From positions 1-64,000 of the forward strand of contig JADJXF010000025.1 of the NCBI GenBank assembly GCA_016715995.1: a stretch of DNA of 64,000 bases, read 5' to 3'. This DNA is from Flavobacteriales bacterium (GTDB lineage Bacteria; Bacteroidota; Bacteroidia; Flavobacteriales_F; PHOS-HE28). The position numbers and the translations under genes were made by a program. This document shows positions 16,397-27,380 of this stretch, one piece after another. The number at the start of each line of letters is the position of its first letter. The stretch's first letter is position 1. Below the pieces are notes generated by a model that saw only the letters and a program-made list of their open reading frames with translations, was not told the origin of the DNA and ran no database searches.

Positions 16397-17704
16397 ATGC
16401 ACCCCACCTCTCTCCTCTTGGGCCTGCTGGCCGGCGCATTGGCCGGGCTGCTGGGCCACGCCTGGTGGACCAGGCGGCGCGGTGGCGATGCCGTGGCGCT
16501 GCTGCGCGAGCAGGCCGAGCGCGAGAAGGCGGAGCTGCTGGCACGCGGCGCGCGGCTGGAGCAGGAGCTCGGCGCGCGCAACCAGCAGGTGGTGGAGCTG
16601 AGCCGGACGCTGGCTGCTGAGGAGGAGCGTGGACGCGCCCTCGCCGCACGGCTGGAGGAGCAGAAGGCGGAGCTGGAACTGCTGCAGAAGCGCATGACCA
16701 CCGAGTTCGAGAACATCGCCAACCGTCTGCTGGCAGAGCGCGGCAAGGCGCTGAACGAACAGCAGCAGGAGCGGCTCAGCACCATCCTGAAGCCCTTGCA
16801 GGAGCGCATCAAGGATTTCGAGGACAAGGTGCAGAAGGCGTATGACGAGGAAGGCCGCCAACGCTTCGCATTGAAGAGCGAGATCATCAAGCTGGTGGAG
16901 CAGAACCAGAAGCTGAGCCAGGAGGCCAACGACCTCACCAAGGCGCTGAAGGGCGACTCGCAGGCCCAGGGCGCTTGGGGCGAGATGATCCTGGAGAAGC
17001 TGCTCGAATCGTCGGGCTTGGTGAAGGGCCAGGAGTACAGCATGCAGGAGAGCACCACCCTCGCCGACGGCTCGCGCCTACGGCCCGATGCCGTGGTGCT
17101 GCTGCCCGAGGACAAGCACCTGGTGATCGACAGCAAGGTGAGCCTGCTGCACTACGAGCGCTTCGCCGCCAGCACCGATGAAGCCGAGCGCGCGCGCCTG
17201 CTGCGGCTGCACGTGGACAGCCTTCGCCTGCACGCGAAGGGGCTCTCGGAGAGGGACTACACGCAGCTCTACGGCGTGCGCAGCGTCGACTTCGTGCTGA
17301 TGTTCGTGCCCATCGAGCCGGCCTTCCTGCTGGCGCTGCGCGAGCGTCCGGAGATCTTCCAGGAGGCCTACGACCGGCAGGTGGTGATGGTGACGCACAG
17401 CACGCTCATGGCCACCCTGCGCACCATCCACGGCATCTGGAAGCACGAGCGCATCGCACGCAACCACCTGGAAATCGCTGAGCGGGCGGGCGCGCTGTAC
17501 GAGAAGTTCGCCGGCTTCACCGACGACCTGCTGCGCGTGGGCCAGCAGATGGACCTGGCGAAGAAGAGCTACACCGATGCCATGGGCAAACTGAGCGAAG
17601 GGCGCGGCAACCTCGTGCGACAAGTGGAGCTGCTAAAGGAATTGGGCGCGAAGACCAACAAAGGTTTGAACGAACGGCTGCTCGCGCGGTCGGTGGAGGA
17701 ATAG
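16397..17704 (+). CDS. rmuC: DNA recombination protein RmuC homologue
   Basis: 435 residues. An N-terminal hydrophobic segment (about residues 5-22) is followed by a long coiled coil to about residue 150, then the RmuC domain with the conserved AQGAWGEMILEKLLE, RPDAVVLLP and VIDSKVSL motifs and the VDFVLMFVPIEPAF segment. RmuC limits inversions between short inverted repeats in E. coli and has a PD-(D/E)XK-like fold. This is relevant here because the window is rich in such repeats. A TACCTTCG box at 16382 may be its promoter. Confidence 0.92.
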   Translation: MHPTSLLLGLLAGALAGLLGHAWWTRRRGGDAVALLREQAEREKAELLARGARLEQELGARNQQVVELSRTLAAEEERGRALAARLEEQKAELELLQKRMTTEFENIANRLLAERGKALNEQQQERLSTILKPLQERIKDFEDKVQKAYDEEGRQRFALKSEIIKLVEQNQKLSQEANDLTKALKGDSQAQGAWGEMILEKLLESSGLVKGQEYSMQESTTLADGSRLRPDAVVLLPEDKHLVIDSKVSLLHYERFAASTDEAERARLLRLHVDSLRLHAKGLSERDYTQLYGVRSVDFVLMFVPIEPAFLLALRERPEIFQEAYDRQVVMVTHSTLMATLRTIHGIWKHERIARNHLEIAERAGALYEKFAGFTDDLLRVGQQMDLAKKSYTDAMGKLSEGRGNLVRQVELLKELGAKTNKGLNERLLARSVEE

Positions 17705-17705
17705 C

Positions 17706-18994
17706 ATGCGGAACAACTCGCCTCGTTGGAACAAGTGCATCGCCCCGCTGGTAGCGATGCCCTTGCTGCTGGCCTGCGGCGGCAGCGCGCCATCGGTGCA
17801 GCGCGATAACCTCGCTTACCTCTATGGCAAAGGACCCAGCACGCTGCGCGTGCAAGCCCGCGTGTATCATGAAGGCACTGAGCGCAGCCTGATACACTAC
17901 AAGCTCAACACCACCGACCTGCTGTACAAAAGCGACGGCGGTGGTGGACCGTACAAGGCACAGGTGCGAATCACCTACAGCACCTACGCGGAGGCGAACG
18001 CCAGGCACTTGCTGGACAGCGCCAGCACCTTGGTGATCGACAAGAACGACCTGCCCGGCGAGGAGCGCGAGCTGATCGGCACCATGGAACTGCGCCGCAA
18101 GCCCGGCACCAGCTTCACGGTCATCGTCGCGGCACGCGACATGAACCGCGACAACGAGAGCAAAGTGCTCCTGACGGTGGATGCCGACCCTGCCGCATCG
18201 CCGCAGTATTACATGCCCATCGATCCGATGAACGGTCTCCCGCTCTTCTCGGACCATCTGCCGCTTGGCCGCGCCGTGAGCGTGCGCTGCGAGCGCTGCG
18301 CCGGCGATAGCATCCAGGTGTCTCGCCTGCCCATCGCCACCGGTCTACCCACTCCCGTCTTCTCCGGTGACCCGCGCACGCGCGCGGATGCCCCGCCGGA
18401 TAGCAGCTTCCGATTGGTCGCCGACGCCAACGGGCGCATCGACCTTGGCACACCAGCCGTCGGCACCTATGTGTTGAAAGCCGCCGGTGATAGCCTCGGC
18501 TTCGCCCTGCATGTGCTGGAGAATGCATACCCCTACGTCGACCGCGCCACCGACATGCTCGGCCCGCTGCGCTACATCACCTCCACACAGGAATACGAGC
18601 GCATGGCCGCAGCGGAGGACCTGCGGAAAGCCGTGGAGCGCTTCTGGCTCGATGCCACCGGCGACCGGGAGCGCGCACGCGAAGCCATCCGCATCTACTA
18701 CGGCCGGGTGGAGAACGCCAACCGCCATTTCAGTGCGGGCGTGGAGGGCTGGCGCAGCGACCGCGGCCTTGTGCATATCATCTTCGGCACCCCTACGACC
18801 ATCTATCGCGGCACGAACGGCGAGACTTGGATCTTCGGCGAGGAGAACAACCTGATGAGCCTCACCTTCAATTTCACCCGGCGTCGCAGCGCCTTCACCG
18901 GCAACGACCTGGTGCTGCAGCGCGACCCGATGCTGAAGGGCGCGTGGTACCGCAACGTGGAGAGCTGGAGGAACGGCCGGGTCTATCAGAATTA

Positions 18995-18995
<1 letters not shown>
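17706..18995 (+). CDS. GWxTD domain lipoprotein
   Basis: 429 residues with a lipoprotein signal (lipobox LLAC, C24). The middle is beta-rich. The C-terminal part has the GWxTD-family signature in the form EGWRSDRGLVHIIFGTP, preceded by the helical segment with FWLDATGDRERAREAIRIYYGRVENAN typical of this domain. The function of GWxTD proteins is unknown; they are common in Bacteroidota and other environmental phyla. The start lies one base after the rmuC stop. The TAG stop is entered by the GGTTGAG heptamer array. Confidence 0.85.
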
Positions 18996-19070
<75 letters not shown>

Positions 19071-19103
19071 CCACTACGAGCACGAACGGCGAATCGAACT
19101 GGC

Positions 19104-19838
19104 ATGGCGGATAAGGACCTGGTGTGCGGCGTATGGCCGGTGATCGAAGCGCTGCGCGCGGGGAGGAATGTGGAGAAGATCCTGCTGCGACGCGAGGCTG
19201 GCGGCGACGGCATCAAGGAGATCCGACAGCTCGCGCTGGATCGCGGCATACCCTGGCAGCCGGTGCCGGTGGACAAGCTCGATCGCCTTACGCGTACGGA
19301 GCATCAAGGCGTCATCGCGCTGATCAGCGCCGTTGAGGAACAGGACCTGGACGAAGTGATCGCCGCGGCCTACGAGCGCGGCGACACCCCGCTGATCGTG
19401 GCCTTGGATAGCGTGACCGATGTGCGCAACCTCGGCGCCATCGCCCGCAGCGCCGAGTGCTTCGGCGCGCACGCGTTGCTGGTGCCCAAGCAAGGCACCG
19501 CGCGCTTGGGCAGCGATGCGGTGAAGACCAGCGCCGGAGCGCTGATGCGAAAGCCGGTGTGCCGGGTATCGCGCCTCACCGATGGCCTGCATCGCGCCCG
19601 GACCCATGGCCTGCGCATCGTTGCGCTCACGGAGAAGGGCACAAGCACACTTGCCTCGGCCGACCTGAAAGGCCCGCTCGTGATCGTGCTCGGCGCCGAA
19701 GGCGAAGGCATCTCCGATGCCGTGCTGCGCATGGCTGATGAACTGGCGCGCATCCCTATGGCTGGGGATATCGGCTCCTTGAATGTGAGCGTGGCCGCCG
19801 GCATCGCGTTGCACGCGGTCCACCAGGCACGCGGCTAG
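19104..19838 (+). CDS. rlmB: 23S rRNA (guanosine-2'-O-)-methyltransferase RlmB / TrmH family
   Basis: SPOUT-class SAM-dependent 2'-O-methyltransferase, 244 residues. The N-terminal substrate-binding domain begins LVCGVWPVIEAL. The catalytic trefoil-knot domain shows motif 1 (DSVTDVRNLGAIARSAECFGA in part), motif 2 (VLGAEGEGIS) and motif 3 (IPMAGDIGSLNVSVAAGIAL). RlmB methylates G2251 in E. coli 23S rRNA; other TrmH-family targets cannot be excluded. The start is 33 bases after the heptamer array. Confidence 0.9.
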   Translation: MADKDLVCGVWPVIEALRAGRNVEKILLRREAGGDGIKEIRQLALDRGIPWQPVPVDKLDRLTRTEHQGVIALISAVEEQDLDEVIAAAYERGDTPLIVALDSVTDVRNLGAIARSAECFGAHALLVPKQGTARLGSDAVKTSAGALMRKPVCRVSRLTDGLHRARTHGLRIVALTEKGTSTLASADLKGPLVIVLGAEGEGISDAVLRMADELARIPMAGDIGSLNVSVAAGIALHAVHQARG

Positions 19839-19989
19839 GCCACCACTTCTTCTCGTGCCTTCGTAGGGCTATAGCCTACCGCAGGGTGGGACCGTAGGGA
19901 ACCTTGTGCATCCGGGAGCGGTATAAAGCGCCCAACAAATGACCGGCCGACGCGGATTCCGCATCCGCAAGGCCCTGAACTCCAGGATA

Positions 19990-20361
19990 ATGAAGCGAAC
20001 TTCGTGTTTCGCGTTAGTGGCCTTGCTCGCGGCCGCGGTCCTACTGGCCGAACTACCAGTCTTTGGTCAATCCGCGCTTGATTCTGACCGGACGATCGTC
20101 GTGCAGGTTGAAGGCCTCACAGCCCAGGACCGAGATGCTCTGCAGCAGGAGGTGAAGTCGCATCCCGGACTCGAACTGTCCTTCGCTTGCGTCCCTGCCG
20201 GCATCCTTGTGTTCTCCAGCGCACCGGGCGTACCCAAAGCCGTCCTCCGCGAACGCGCCATGCCACTCATCAGCACGCGCGCCTCCAGCAATCGCATCAC
20301 CGAGCTCGACTACAATCTGGCACGCGCCGAGGAAACCTGCGCGGAAGCACGGAACCGATAG
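19990..20361 (+). CDS. Small exported protein of unknown function
   Basis: 123 residues from the ATG at 19990; an upstream in-frame ATG at 19939 would place 17 basic residues before a clear signal peptide, so I prefer the later start. The signal peptide ends near VFGQS. The mature protein is about 95 residues, starts with a beta-strand (TIVVQVEGLTAQDRDALQQEV, in part reminiscent of a ferredoxin-like fold of the HMA type but without CxxC), and has three cysteines. It ends 6 bases before the SprB-like giant gene, so it is probably the first gene of that operon. The 150 bases upstream hold a near-palindrome (GTAGGGCTATAGCCTAC) but no clear promoter. Confidence 0.6.
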   Translation: MKRTSCFALVALLAAAVLLAELPVFGQSALDSDRTIVVQVEGLTAQDRDALQQEVKSHPGLELSFACVPAGILVFSSAPGVPKAVLRERAMPLISTRASSNRITELDYNLARAEETCAEARNR

Positions 20362-20367
20362 CCCACC

Positions 20368-23300
20368 ATGCGCCCGCTGACCAAACTCCTCCCCTACGCC
20401 GGCATCATGGCCGGCTTGTGCGCATCCATCGCGCCGGTCCATGGCCAGTTGTCGGTGTCTCCGCAAACCGACCTCGAACAACTCGCGCGATCCATCAGCG
20501 GTGCGGGGGTCCAGATCTCGAACCCGAGTATCACCTGCCATGCGCAGGGCTACGGCGAATTCACCTATTCCGGAACGCAGCTCGGCCTGGAGAGCGGCGT
20601 CATCCTCACGTCAGGCCGGATCGCTGATGCGATCGGACCGAACAACGTGGAGAACACGACCTTCCAGCAAGGCACGGCTGGCAGTGCCCTGTTGAACACG
20701 GTCACGGGCCGCACCACCTACGACGCCTGCCGTTTCGAGTTCGACATCATTCCGAGCGGCGACAGCTTGAGCTTCGCGTTCGTCTTCGGCGGCGAGGAGT
20801 ACAACGAGTGGGTGGGTTCGCAATACAACGATGTATTCGGCTTCTTCATCAGCGGCCCTGGGATCACGGGCGACCCTGGGATCGGCAACGACAAGAACAT
20901 CGCGTTGATCCCCGGCACGAGCATCCCCGTTGCCATCAACAACGTGAACGCCGGCCAGAACAGCGACTACTACCAGTACAACGCCGGAGGCCAGCAGCTG
21001 CAGATGGACGGCTTCACGCGCGGCCTGACCGCCCGCACGACCGTTCAGCCGTGCGAGACCTACCATCTGAAACTGATCCTGGCCGATGCCAGCGACCGGA
21101 AGTTCGATAGCTGGGTCTTCATCGAGCGCATCCAGAGCCCGAATGTCTCGCTGAGCACCCGCACGGTCAACGGCACCACCAACATGGTGGAAGGCTGCAA
21201 CCCCGGGTGGATCCGCTTCACGCGCGAACCCGTTACGCCCGACCCGCTCACGCTCACCTATTACCTGCAAGGCACGGCCACCAACGGCACCGACTACACC
21301 GCCATCGGCGATGTGAACCCGAACGTGGCCCAGACCATTACCATTCCCGCGGGGCAGCCCTACGCGGAACAGCCAGTGAACCCATTGGATGATGCCAGCA
21401 GTGAGCCCACGGAACACCTACGGATCCTCCTAGGCAACCCCAACTGCGCCGGTTCAGTGATCGATTCCATCGACTTCGCGATCACGGACACGCTCATCGC
21501 CTCTGTCTCGCCAGTCGGCATGCAGACCATCTGCGTTGGCAGCAGCACCCAATTCAACATTGACGGCGGCTTGGTGTACGCCTGGAGCCCCGCCACTGGT
21601 CTGAGCTGCACCGACTGCCCCAACCCCATCGCTTCACCCACGGTGAGCACCACGTACACCGTGGTGATCAACGAAGGAAGCTGCGTGCGTACCATGAGCC
21701 GCATGGTGCGTGTGAGCAATCCTACGATCAGCAGCACGGTGACGCAGCCGCTCTGCGACGGCAGCACCAACGGCGCCATCAACATCACGGTGAGCGGCGG
21801 ATTCGCTCCGTACACGTTCGCGTGGACCGGACCGAACGGCTTCACAGCGGCAAGCGAGGACGTGTTGAACCTCGACGCGGGCAACTACACCGTGCTCGTC
21901 ACCGACGCCTTCGGCTGCTCGCGCACGGAGCTCTTCGACGTGGGAAGTCCCGCAACGCTGAGTCTCGCGCTCACGCCATCAATCCTGCCCTTCGGACAGA
22001 ACATCGCCTGCAACGGCGGCAGCACCGGCACTTTGAGTCTCGGGATTGTGGGAGGCACCGCGCCCTATGGCATCGCGTGGACCGGCCCGAACGGATTCAC
22101 TTCCGTAGAGCAGAACCTCACCGGCATCGTTGCAGGCACCTATCAAGTTCTGGTGACGGATGCCAACGGATGCATGGCATCTGGGAGCTACGCCATGACC
22201 GCATCGGCGCCGCTCCTGCCCAGCATCGGCGGCGAGCAGCATATCGCCTGCTTCGGTGAATCGACCGGCCAGGCCACAGCCTCTGCCCTCGGTGGCACGC
22301 CCCCCTACAGCTACAGCTGGGACAGTTCCCCGGTGCAGCTCATGGCCACCGCCACGAACCTGCCAGCCGGAACCCGCACCGCGACCATCACCGATGGCTA
22401 TGGCTGCGTGGCAACGGCCCAGATAACAATCACGCAACCCGCTCAGCCCTTGGCCGTGGAGATCACCGGCACCACGGATGTGCTGTGCCACGGAGCACTA
22501 CAAGGCGTCGCGACGGCATCGGCCAGCGGCGGTACAGGACCCTACTCGTATTCCTGGAACACCGTGCCCGAGCAATCCGCCGCGACCGCGAACGGCCTCT
22601 CGGCTGGTACGCATACCGTCACCGTGACCGATGCGAGCGGATGCTCCGCCACCGCGAACGCGATCATCAATGGCCCATTGGAACCAATCGAGGCGCTTGC
22701 TGAGCAAATCACGCATGTGACGTGCTACGGCGCCAACGACGGCACCATCACCATCGACGTGACCGGCGGCAGCGGCTCATACACCATCCTGTGGTTGACA
22801 TCGCCACCGCAGACCGGTGCCACCGCATCGAATCTTCCACCAGGTGATCATTGGGTGCAGATCCTGGACAATAACGGATGCCTGACCCCCAAGATGCATC
22901 CCATCACGATCCTCGGGCCGGATAGTCCGCTGATCGTGGACCTGGTGATCTCACCCATCAGTTGCGCAGGCGCGAACGACGGAGCTGTGGACCTGACGAT
23001 GAGCGGCGGCTTCCCCAGCTATACCCATCATTGGACGGATGACTTCGGGAACCTCACCGGCACGGAGGACCTCACCGGCCTGGAGCCAGAGACCTATCAC
23101 CTCCACGCCTTCGATGGATTCGGTTGCACGTTCGACACCACGTTCACGCTTATCGATCCGCCAGCGATCCAGGTCAACTCTGCAATCACACCTGCGGAGT
23201 GTCAGGGCACCGCGACCGGCGCCATTGATGTGACGGCTTCCGGCGGCACCGGCTCGCTCACCTTCCAATGGACCGGTCCGAACGGGTTCACCGCGAGCGC

Positions 23301-26300
23301 AGAGGATCTCACGGGACTGAATTCCGGCATCTATCAGCTGATAGTGACCGATGCGAACGGCTGTACGCAGATCACTTCGCATGGCGTGTCGCAGCCCGGT
23401 TCAATGCAGCTGACGGCAACCGCCAGCCAGTACAATGGCCCTGGCATCAGCTGCGCCAACGCTTCGGATGGAAGCATCGCGGTGGATGTCACCGGTGGAA
23501 CGGCGCCATACATCTACGCTTGGACCGGACCGGACGGATTCTCCAGCAGCGCCGAGGACCTTGTGAACCTTTCTGCCGGGACCTACAGCCTTGTTGTCAC
23601 CGATGACAATGGGTGCCAGGTCGCGCATGTGCAGGTCCTTGACGCACCGTTGACCTTGATTGCTTCTGCAATCGTTACGGATCATCATGGCTTCGGCATC
23701 ACTTGCGCAGGCGCTAACGATGGCAGCATGGTGGGCAGCGTCGCGGGAGGAACGGCTCCCTTCTCGTTCGCTTGGACCGGGCCGGGAGGCTTCTCTTCCT
23801 CCGTGGCCGACCTCAGCAACCTCTCCCCCGGCAGCTACCAGGTCGTGATCACCGATGCGAACGGCTGCACGGCCAATTCGAGCGCAACGGTGACGGAGCC
23901 AACGCAACTCCTGGCCTCAGCTACGGTGGTGCTACATCCCGGCGGCACCGCGATCTCTTGCGCCGCAGCGAATGACGGAGCCATTGACCTCACGGTTTCC
24001 GGCGGCACCGCGCCCTACACTATCGAATGGACGAATGGCCTGGGTTACGCCAGCAGCCAAGAGGACATCAACGGATTGGAGCCCGGCGGATATCAAGTCA
24101 ACATCACGGATGCGAACGGTTGCGTCACGTCGGACTTCGTCGTGCTTGAAGCACCTGAGGCGATAGGCATGGCCGCTACACTCTCCAGCTTCAACGGACT
24201 CAACGTGAGTTGTGCGACGTCCACGGACGGAAGCATCGACCTGAGTCCATTCGGTGGCACCGCTCCCTACACAGTGACTTGGAGCAACGGCGCCAGTTCC
24301 GAGGACCTGATAAGCATCGGTGCTGGCACTTACGAGGCCATTGTGACGGACGCGAACGGTTGCACTGCTTCAGCAAGCTACACGCTGGTGGGTCCGGAAC
24401 CTACTGACATCAGCTTGAATCTGGCCCAGCAGCCAGGCGGTGCGCACATCAGTTGTCACGGCGCGGCGGATGGTTCGATCGATGCCGTGGTGAATGGCGG
24501 AACGGCACCATTGGTACTCGAATGGAGCGGACCGAATGGTTTCACCTCTAGCTCAGCAACAATCGACAATCTGCTCGCTGGCGAGTACAGCCTGCAGGTA
24601 ACGGATGCAAACGGATGTGTCGCCACCTTGAGCGCGACGCTGCTGGAGCCATTAGCTGTCGCCGTATCCATCACTAGCACAACATTCACCGGCGACTACA
24701 ACATCCCGTGCGCCGGCTTGAGCGTCGGGCAGGCCACGGCAATCGCCAGCGGCGGAACACCCGGATACGCTTTCGTCTGGAGCGGGCCTAATGGCTATGG
24801 CAGCAATGCGGCCAGCATCTTCAGCCTCGCGGCGGGGGATTACGACCTCACCGTCACCGACTCGAACGGTTGCATCGGCATCGGCTCCATCGTTCTGCTG
24901 GAGCCAGATGTGCTTGATGCGGTGATCCTCATACCCGACCTCGGAGGATATCCCGTAAGCTGCATTGGCGCGGATGGCAGCGCTACCGTGAACGCCACGG
25001 GCGGCACCGGGCCCTATGCCTTCAACTGGACAGGATCCAACGGATTCACCAGCACCCAACAAGCCATCAGCGGATTGAACGCTGGCACTTATGCAATCAC
25101 CGTGACCGATGCCAACGGCTGTTCATGGCAGGAGAGCGTGACCCTCTCCGCGCCTGCCGCCATCGAGGCCGCATTCGCCTTCACGCCCAACCTCTGTCCC
25201 GATGGCGCGACAGGCTCCATCGACTTGAGCGTTTCCGGAGGAAGCGCGCCGTACGCCTTCACATGGACGGGTCCCGATGGCTACACCAGCGCTGCAGAGG
25301 ATCCGGCCGGCTTGCTGACCGGCGCGTACACAGTAAGCGTGACCGACGGGCTCGGATGCTCAGGAGCATTCAGCGCGAACCTGCAGGGTCCTGCTCCCAT
25401 CAGCAGCGGCACATACGTCTCCTTCTATGGGATCTACAACCTGCAGTGCCTCGGCGACAGCAGCGGGACCATCGAACTCGCACCCGCAGGCGGCACCACG
25501 CCGTTCAGCGTGAGTCTCAGCGGACCAGGCGGCTTCACGAGCACGGCGCTCATTAATCAGGGCCTTATCGCAGGAGACTATCTCATCAGCATCACGGACG
25601 CGCAAGGCTGCGCCATGGATACCCTCGTGACACTTGTCGAACCGGCAACACAAGTCAACGCCACGTTGGCGGTTAGCGTGTACCCGAGCGGCACCAACGT
25701 GAGCTGCTTCGGTGCAAGCGATGGCTGGATCGACGCGACGGTGACCGGAGGCACCGGTCCTTACACGTTCGATTGGCGCGGGCCGGACAGTCTTGCTTTC
25801 AGCAGCGAGGACGTGTTCAATCTGCCCGCAGGCACGTATGCCTACGAACTCGTCGTGACCGATGCGAATCAATGCGCCTTCAGCACAGTGGTGACGCTGA
25901 CGCAACCGGACAGCGCGCTCTACGCGAATGGCACAATGAGCAACTACAACGGGTTCGGCGTGAGCTGCCCGGACGCGCAAGACGGCACCATCGCCATGGG
26001 TTATGGCGGCGGCAACGGCGGCTTCGGCTTCTCGTGGAGTGGACCGAGCGGTTTCACATCCACCGAAGCTGCCCTACAGGGCCTCCCCGCAGGAACGTAC
26101 CAGCTTACGCTCACTGACATGAACGGCTGTGCCCTCACGCAATCGTATGCAATCACCGCGCCGCCTGCTGTCACCATACTGCTCGACCCTTCTGCCTTCA
26201 ACGGCGGCTACCAGGTCTCGTGCCACGGCGGGTCCAACGGCAGCATCAGTGCGGTCCTATCCGGTGGCGTTGGCGGATTCCAGGTCCAATGGACCGGCCC

Positions 26301-27378
26301 GAACGGATACTCCGCCTCCGGCCAAGGCATCTCCAATCTCACTGCAGGCACATACTGCGCGCTGGTTACCGATGCCAACAGCTGCAGCAACGAGCAGTGC
26401 ATTACGCTCACCGAGCCACAGGCGCTCATGGCGAGCACGATGGCGACCGATGCTTCCTGTGGCCAACTGAATGGCGCAATCGACCTCTCGGTGACTGGCG
26501 GAAGCACCCCGTTCACCTATGCTTGGAGCAACGGCAGCAACACCCAGGACCTCAATGGGCTCAACGCTGGCAGCTTCAGCGTGACGGTGACAGATGCCAA
26601 TGGCTGCAGCACTGGATCGAGCGCTGATGTGCTCGCCACGCCAGCAGCGCTTGGCACCGGCATCGCTGGCCATGTCCTCTGCAATGGCGGCGCCGATGGG
26701 GCGATCGATGTGACCATGAGCGCCGGGACCGCTCCATTCACGTATGCCTGGAGCAACGGCAGCACACAAGAGGATCTCGCTGGGTTGAGCGGCGGTGGCT
26801 ACAATGTGGTAGTGACCGATGCCAATGGATGCACATGGAGCAGCGCGTGGACCATCACCGAAAGCCCTGCGATTGAAATCGACGCGAACGTGAGCGGATA
26901 CCCCAACGGGTATGAAGTGAGCAGTTACCAAGGCAGTGATGGCAGCATCCAGGTTGCGGCCAACGGAGGCACCGAGCCCTACACCTACTTGTGGAACAAT
27001 GGCTCCACCGGGCCGGGCCTCACCGGAATCCCGGCGGGCAGCTACACGGTGACCGTGACCGATGCGAATGGGTGCTCCGTCACACGCACCCTCACACTGG
27101 AATCACCGAACGATCTGCTCATGCCCACGGGCTACACACCGAATGGCGATGGGTACAATGACCACTTCTTCATCCAGGGGCTCGATGCGTACCCAACGAA
27201 CCTGCTCGTCGTGCTGAACCGCTGGGGCAATGTGGTCTTCGAGCAGCTCAACTACAAGAACGACTGGGCCGGGGACAACGCGCATGGCGAGTCGCTGCCG
27301 AACGGCACCTACTTCGCCATGCTCAACATCAACAACGGAGAGCGCATGCTCCAGGGCTACGTGGACCTCCGCCGCTGA
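20368..27378 (+). CDS. Giant SprB-repeat surface protein with T9SS gliding-type C-terminus
   Basis: 2336 residues. The signal peptide (to about VHGQ) is followed by a choice-of-anchor L type domain (about 25-260, with SGVILTSGRI and FVFGGEEYNEWVG). After a short Calx-beta-like segment come about 22 tandem SprB repeats of some 70-95 residues. Each runs from a C-x-G motif through GGTAPYTYAW and GPNGF to a VTDANGC end. The C-terminus has PTGYTPNGDGYNDHF, LVVLNRWGNVVF and a final strand, the gliding-motility-associated (type B) domain that directs export by T9SS. SprB-type adhesins are moved along the cell surface in gliding flavobacteria; whether this cell glides is not known. PorP/SprF follows after 2 bases. 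Confidence 0.92.
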   Translation: MRPLTKLLPYAGIMAGLCASIAPVHGQLSVSPQTDLEQLARSISGAGVQISNPSITCHAQGYGEFTYSGTQLGLESGVILTSGRIADAIGPNNVENTTFQQGTAGSALLNTVTGRTTYDACRFEFDIIPSGDSLSFAFVFGGEEYNEWVGSQYNDVFGFFISGPGITGDPGIGNDKNIALIPGTSIPVAINNVNAGQNSDYYQYNAGGQQLQMDGFTRGLTARTTVQPCETYHLKLILADASDRKFDSWVFIERIQSPNVSLSTRTVNGTTNMVEGCNPGWIRFTREPVTPDPLTLTYYLQGTATNGTDYTAIGDVNPNVAQTITIPAGQPYAEQPVNPLDDASSEPTEHLRILLGNPNCAGSVIDSIDFAITDTLIASVSPVGMQTICVGSSTQFNIDGGLVYAWSPATGLSCTDCPNPIASPTVSTTYTVVINEGSCVRTMSRMVRVSNPTISSTVTQPLCDGSTNGAINITVSGGFAPYTFAWTGPNGFTAASEDVLNLDAGNYTVLVTDAFGCSRTELFDVGSPATLSLALTPSILPFGQNIACNGGSTGTLSLGIVGGTAPYGIAWTGPNGFTSVEQNLTGIVAGTYQVLVTDANGCMASGSYAMTASAPLLPSIGGEQHIACFGESTGQATASALGGTPPYSYSWDSSPVQLMATATNLPAGTRTATITDGYGCVATAQITITQPAQPLAVEITGTTDVLCHGALQGVATASASGGTGPYSYSWNTVPEQSAATANGLSAGTHTVTVTDASGCSATANAIINGPLEPIEALAEQITHVTCYGANDGTITIDVTGGSGSYTILWLTSPPQTGATASNLPPGDHWVQILDNNGCLTPKMHPITILGPDSPLIVDLVISPISCAGANDGAVDLTMSGGFPSYTHHWTDDFGNLTGTEDLTGLEPETYHLHAFDGFGCTFDTTFTLIDPPAIQVNSAITPAECQGTATGAIDVTASGGTGSLTFQWTGPNGFTASAEDLTGLNSGIYQLIVTDANGCTQITSHGVSQPGSMQLTATASQYNGPGISCANASDGSIAVDVTGGTAPYIYAWTGPDGFSSSAEDLVNLSAGTYSLVVTDDNGCQVAHVQVLDAPLTLIASAIVTDHHGFGITCAGANDGSMVGSVAGGTAPFSFAWTGPGGFSSSVADLSNLSPGSYQVVITDANGCTANSSATVTEPTQLLASATVVLHPGGTAISCAAANDGAIDLTVSGGTAPYTIEWTNGLGYASSQEDINGLEPGGYQVNITDANGCVTSDFVVLEAPEAIGMAATLSSFNGLNVSCATSTDGSIDLSPFGGTAPYTVTWSNGASSEDLISIGAGTYEAIVTDANGCTASASYTLVGPEPTDISLNLAQQPGGAHISCHGAADGSIDAVVNGGTAPLVLEWSGPNGFTSSSATIDNLLAGEYSLQVTDANGCVATLSATLLEPLAVAVSITSTTFTGDYNIPCAGLSVGQATAIASGGTPGYAFVWSGPNGYGSNAASIFSLAAGDYDLTVTDSNGCIGIGSIVLLEPDVLDAVILIPDLGGYPVSCIGADGSATVNATGGTGPYAFNWTGSNGFTSTQQAISGLNAGTYAITVTDANGCSWQESVTLSAPAAIEAAFAFTPNLCPDGATGSIDLSVSGGSAPYAFTWTGPDGYTSAAEDPAGLLTGAYTVSVTDGLGCSGAFSANLQGPAPISSGTYVSFYGIYNLQCLGDSSGTIELAPAGGTTPFSVSLSGPGGFTSTALINQGLIAGDYLISITDAQGCAMDTLVTLVEPATQVNATLAVSVYPSGTNVSCFGASDGWIDATVTGGTGPYTFDWRGPDSLAFSSEDVFNLPAGTYAYELVVTDANQCAFSTVVTLTQPDSALYANGTMSNYNGFGVSCPDAQDGTIAMGYGGGNGGFGFSWSGPSGFTSTEAALQGLPAGTYQLTLTDMNGCALTQSYAITAPPAVTILLDPSAFNGGYQVSCHGGSNGSISAVLSGGVGGFQVQWTGPNGYSASGQGISNLTAGTYCALVTDANSCSNEQCITLTEPQALMASTMATDASCGQLNGAIDLSVTGGSTPFTYAWSNGSNTQDLNGLNAGSFSVTVTDANGCSTGSSADVLATPAALGTGIAGHVLCNGGADGAIDVTMSAGTAPFTYAWSNGSTQEDLAGLSGGGYNVVVTDANGCTWSSAWTITESPAIEIDANVSGYPNGYEVSSYQGSDGSIQVAANGGTEPYTYLWNNGSTGPGLTGIPAGSYTVTVTDANGCSVTRTLTLESPNDLLMPTGYTPNGDGYNDHFFIQGLDAYPTNLLVVLNRWGNVVFEQLNYKNDWAGDNAHGESLPNGTYFAMLNINNGERMLQGYVDLRR

Positions 27379-27380
27379 TC

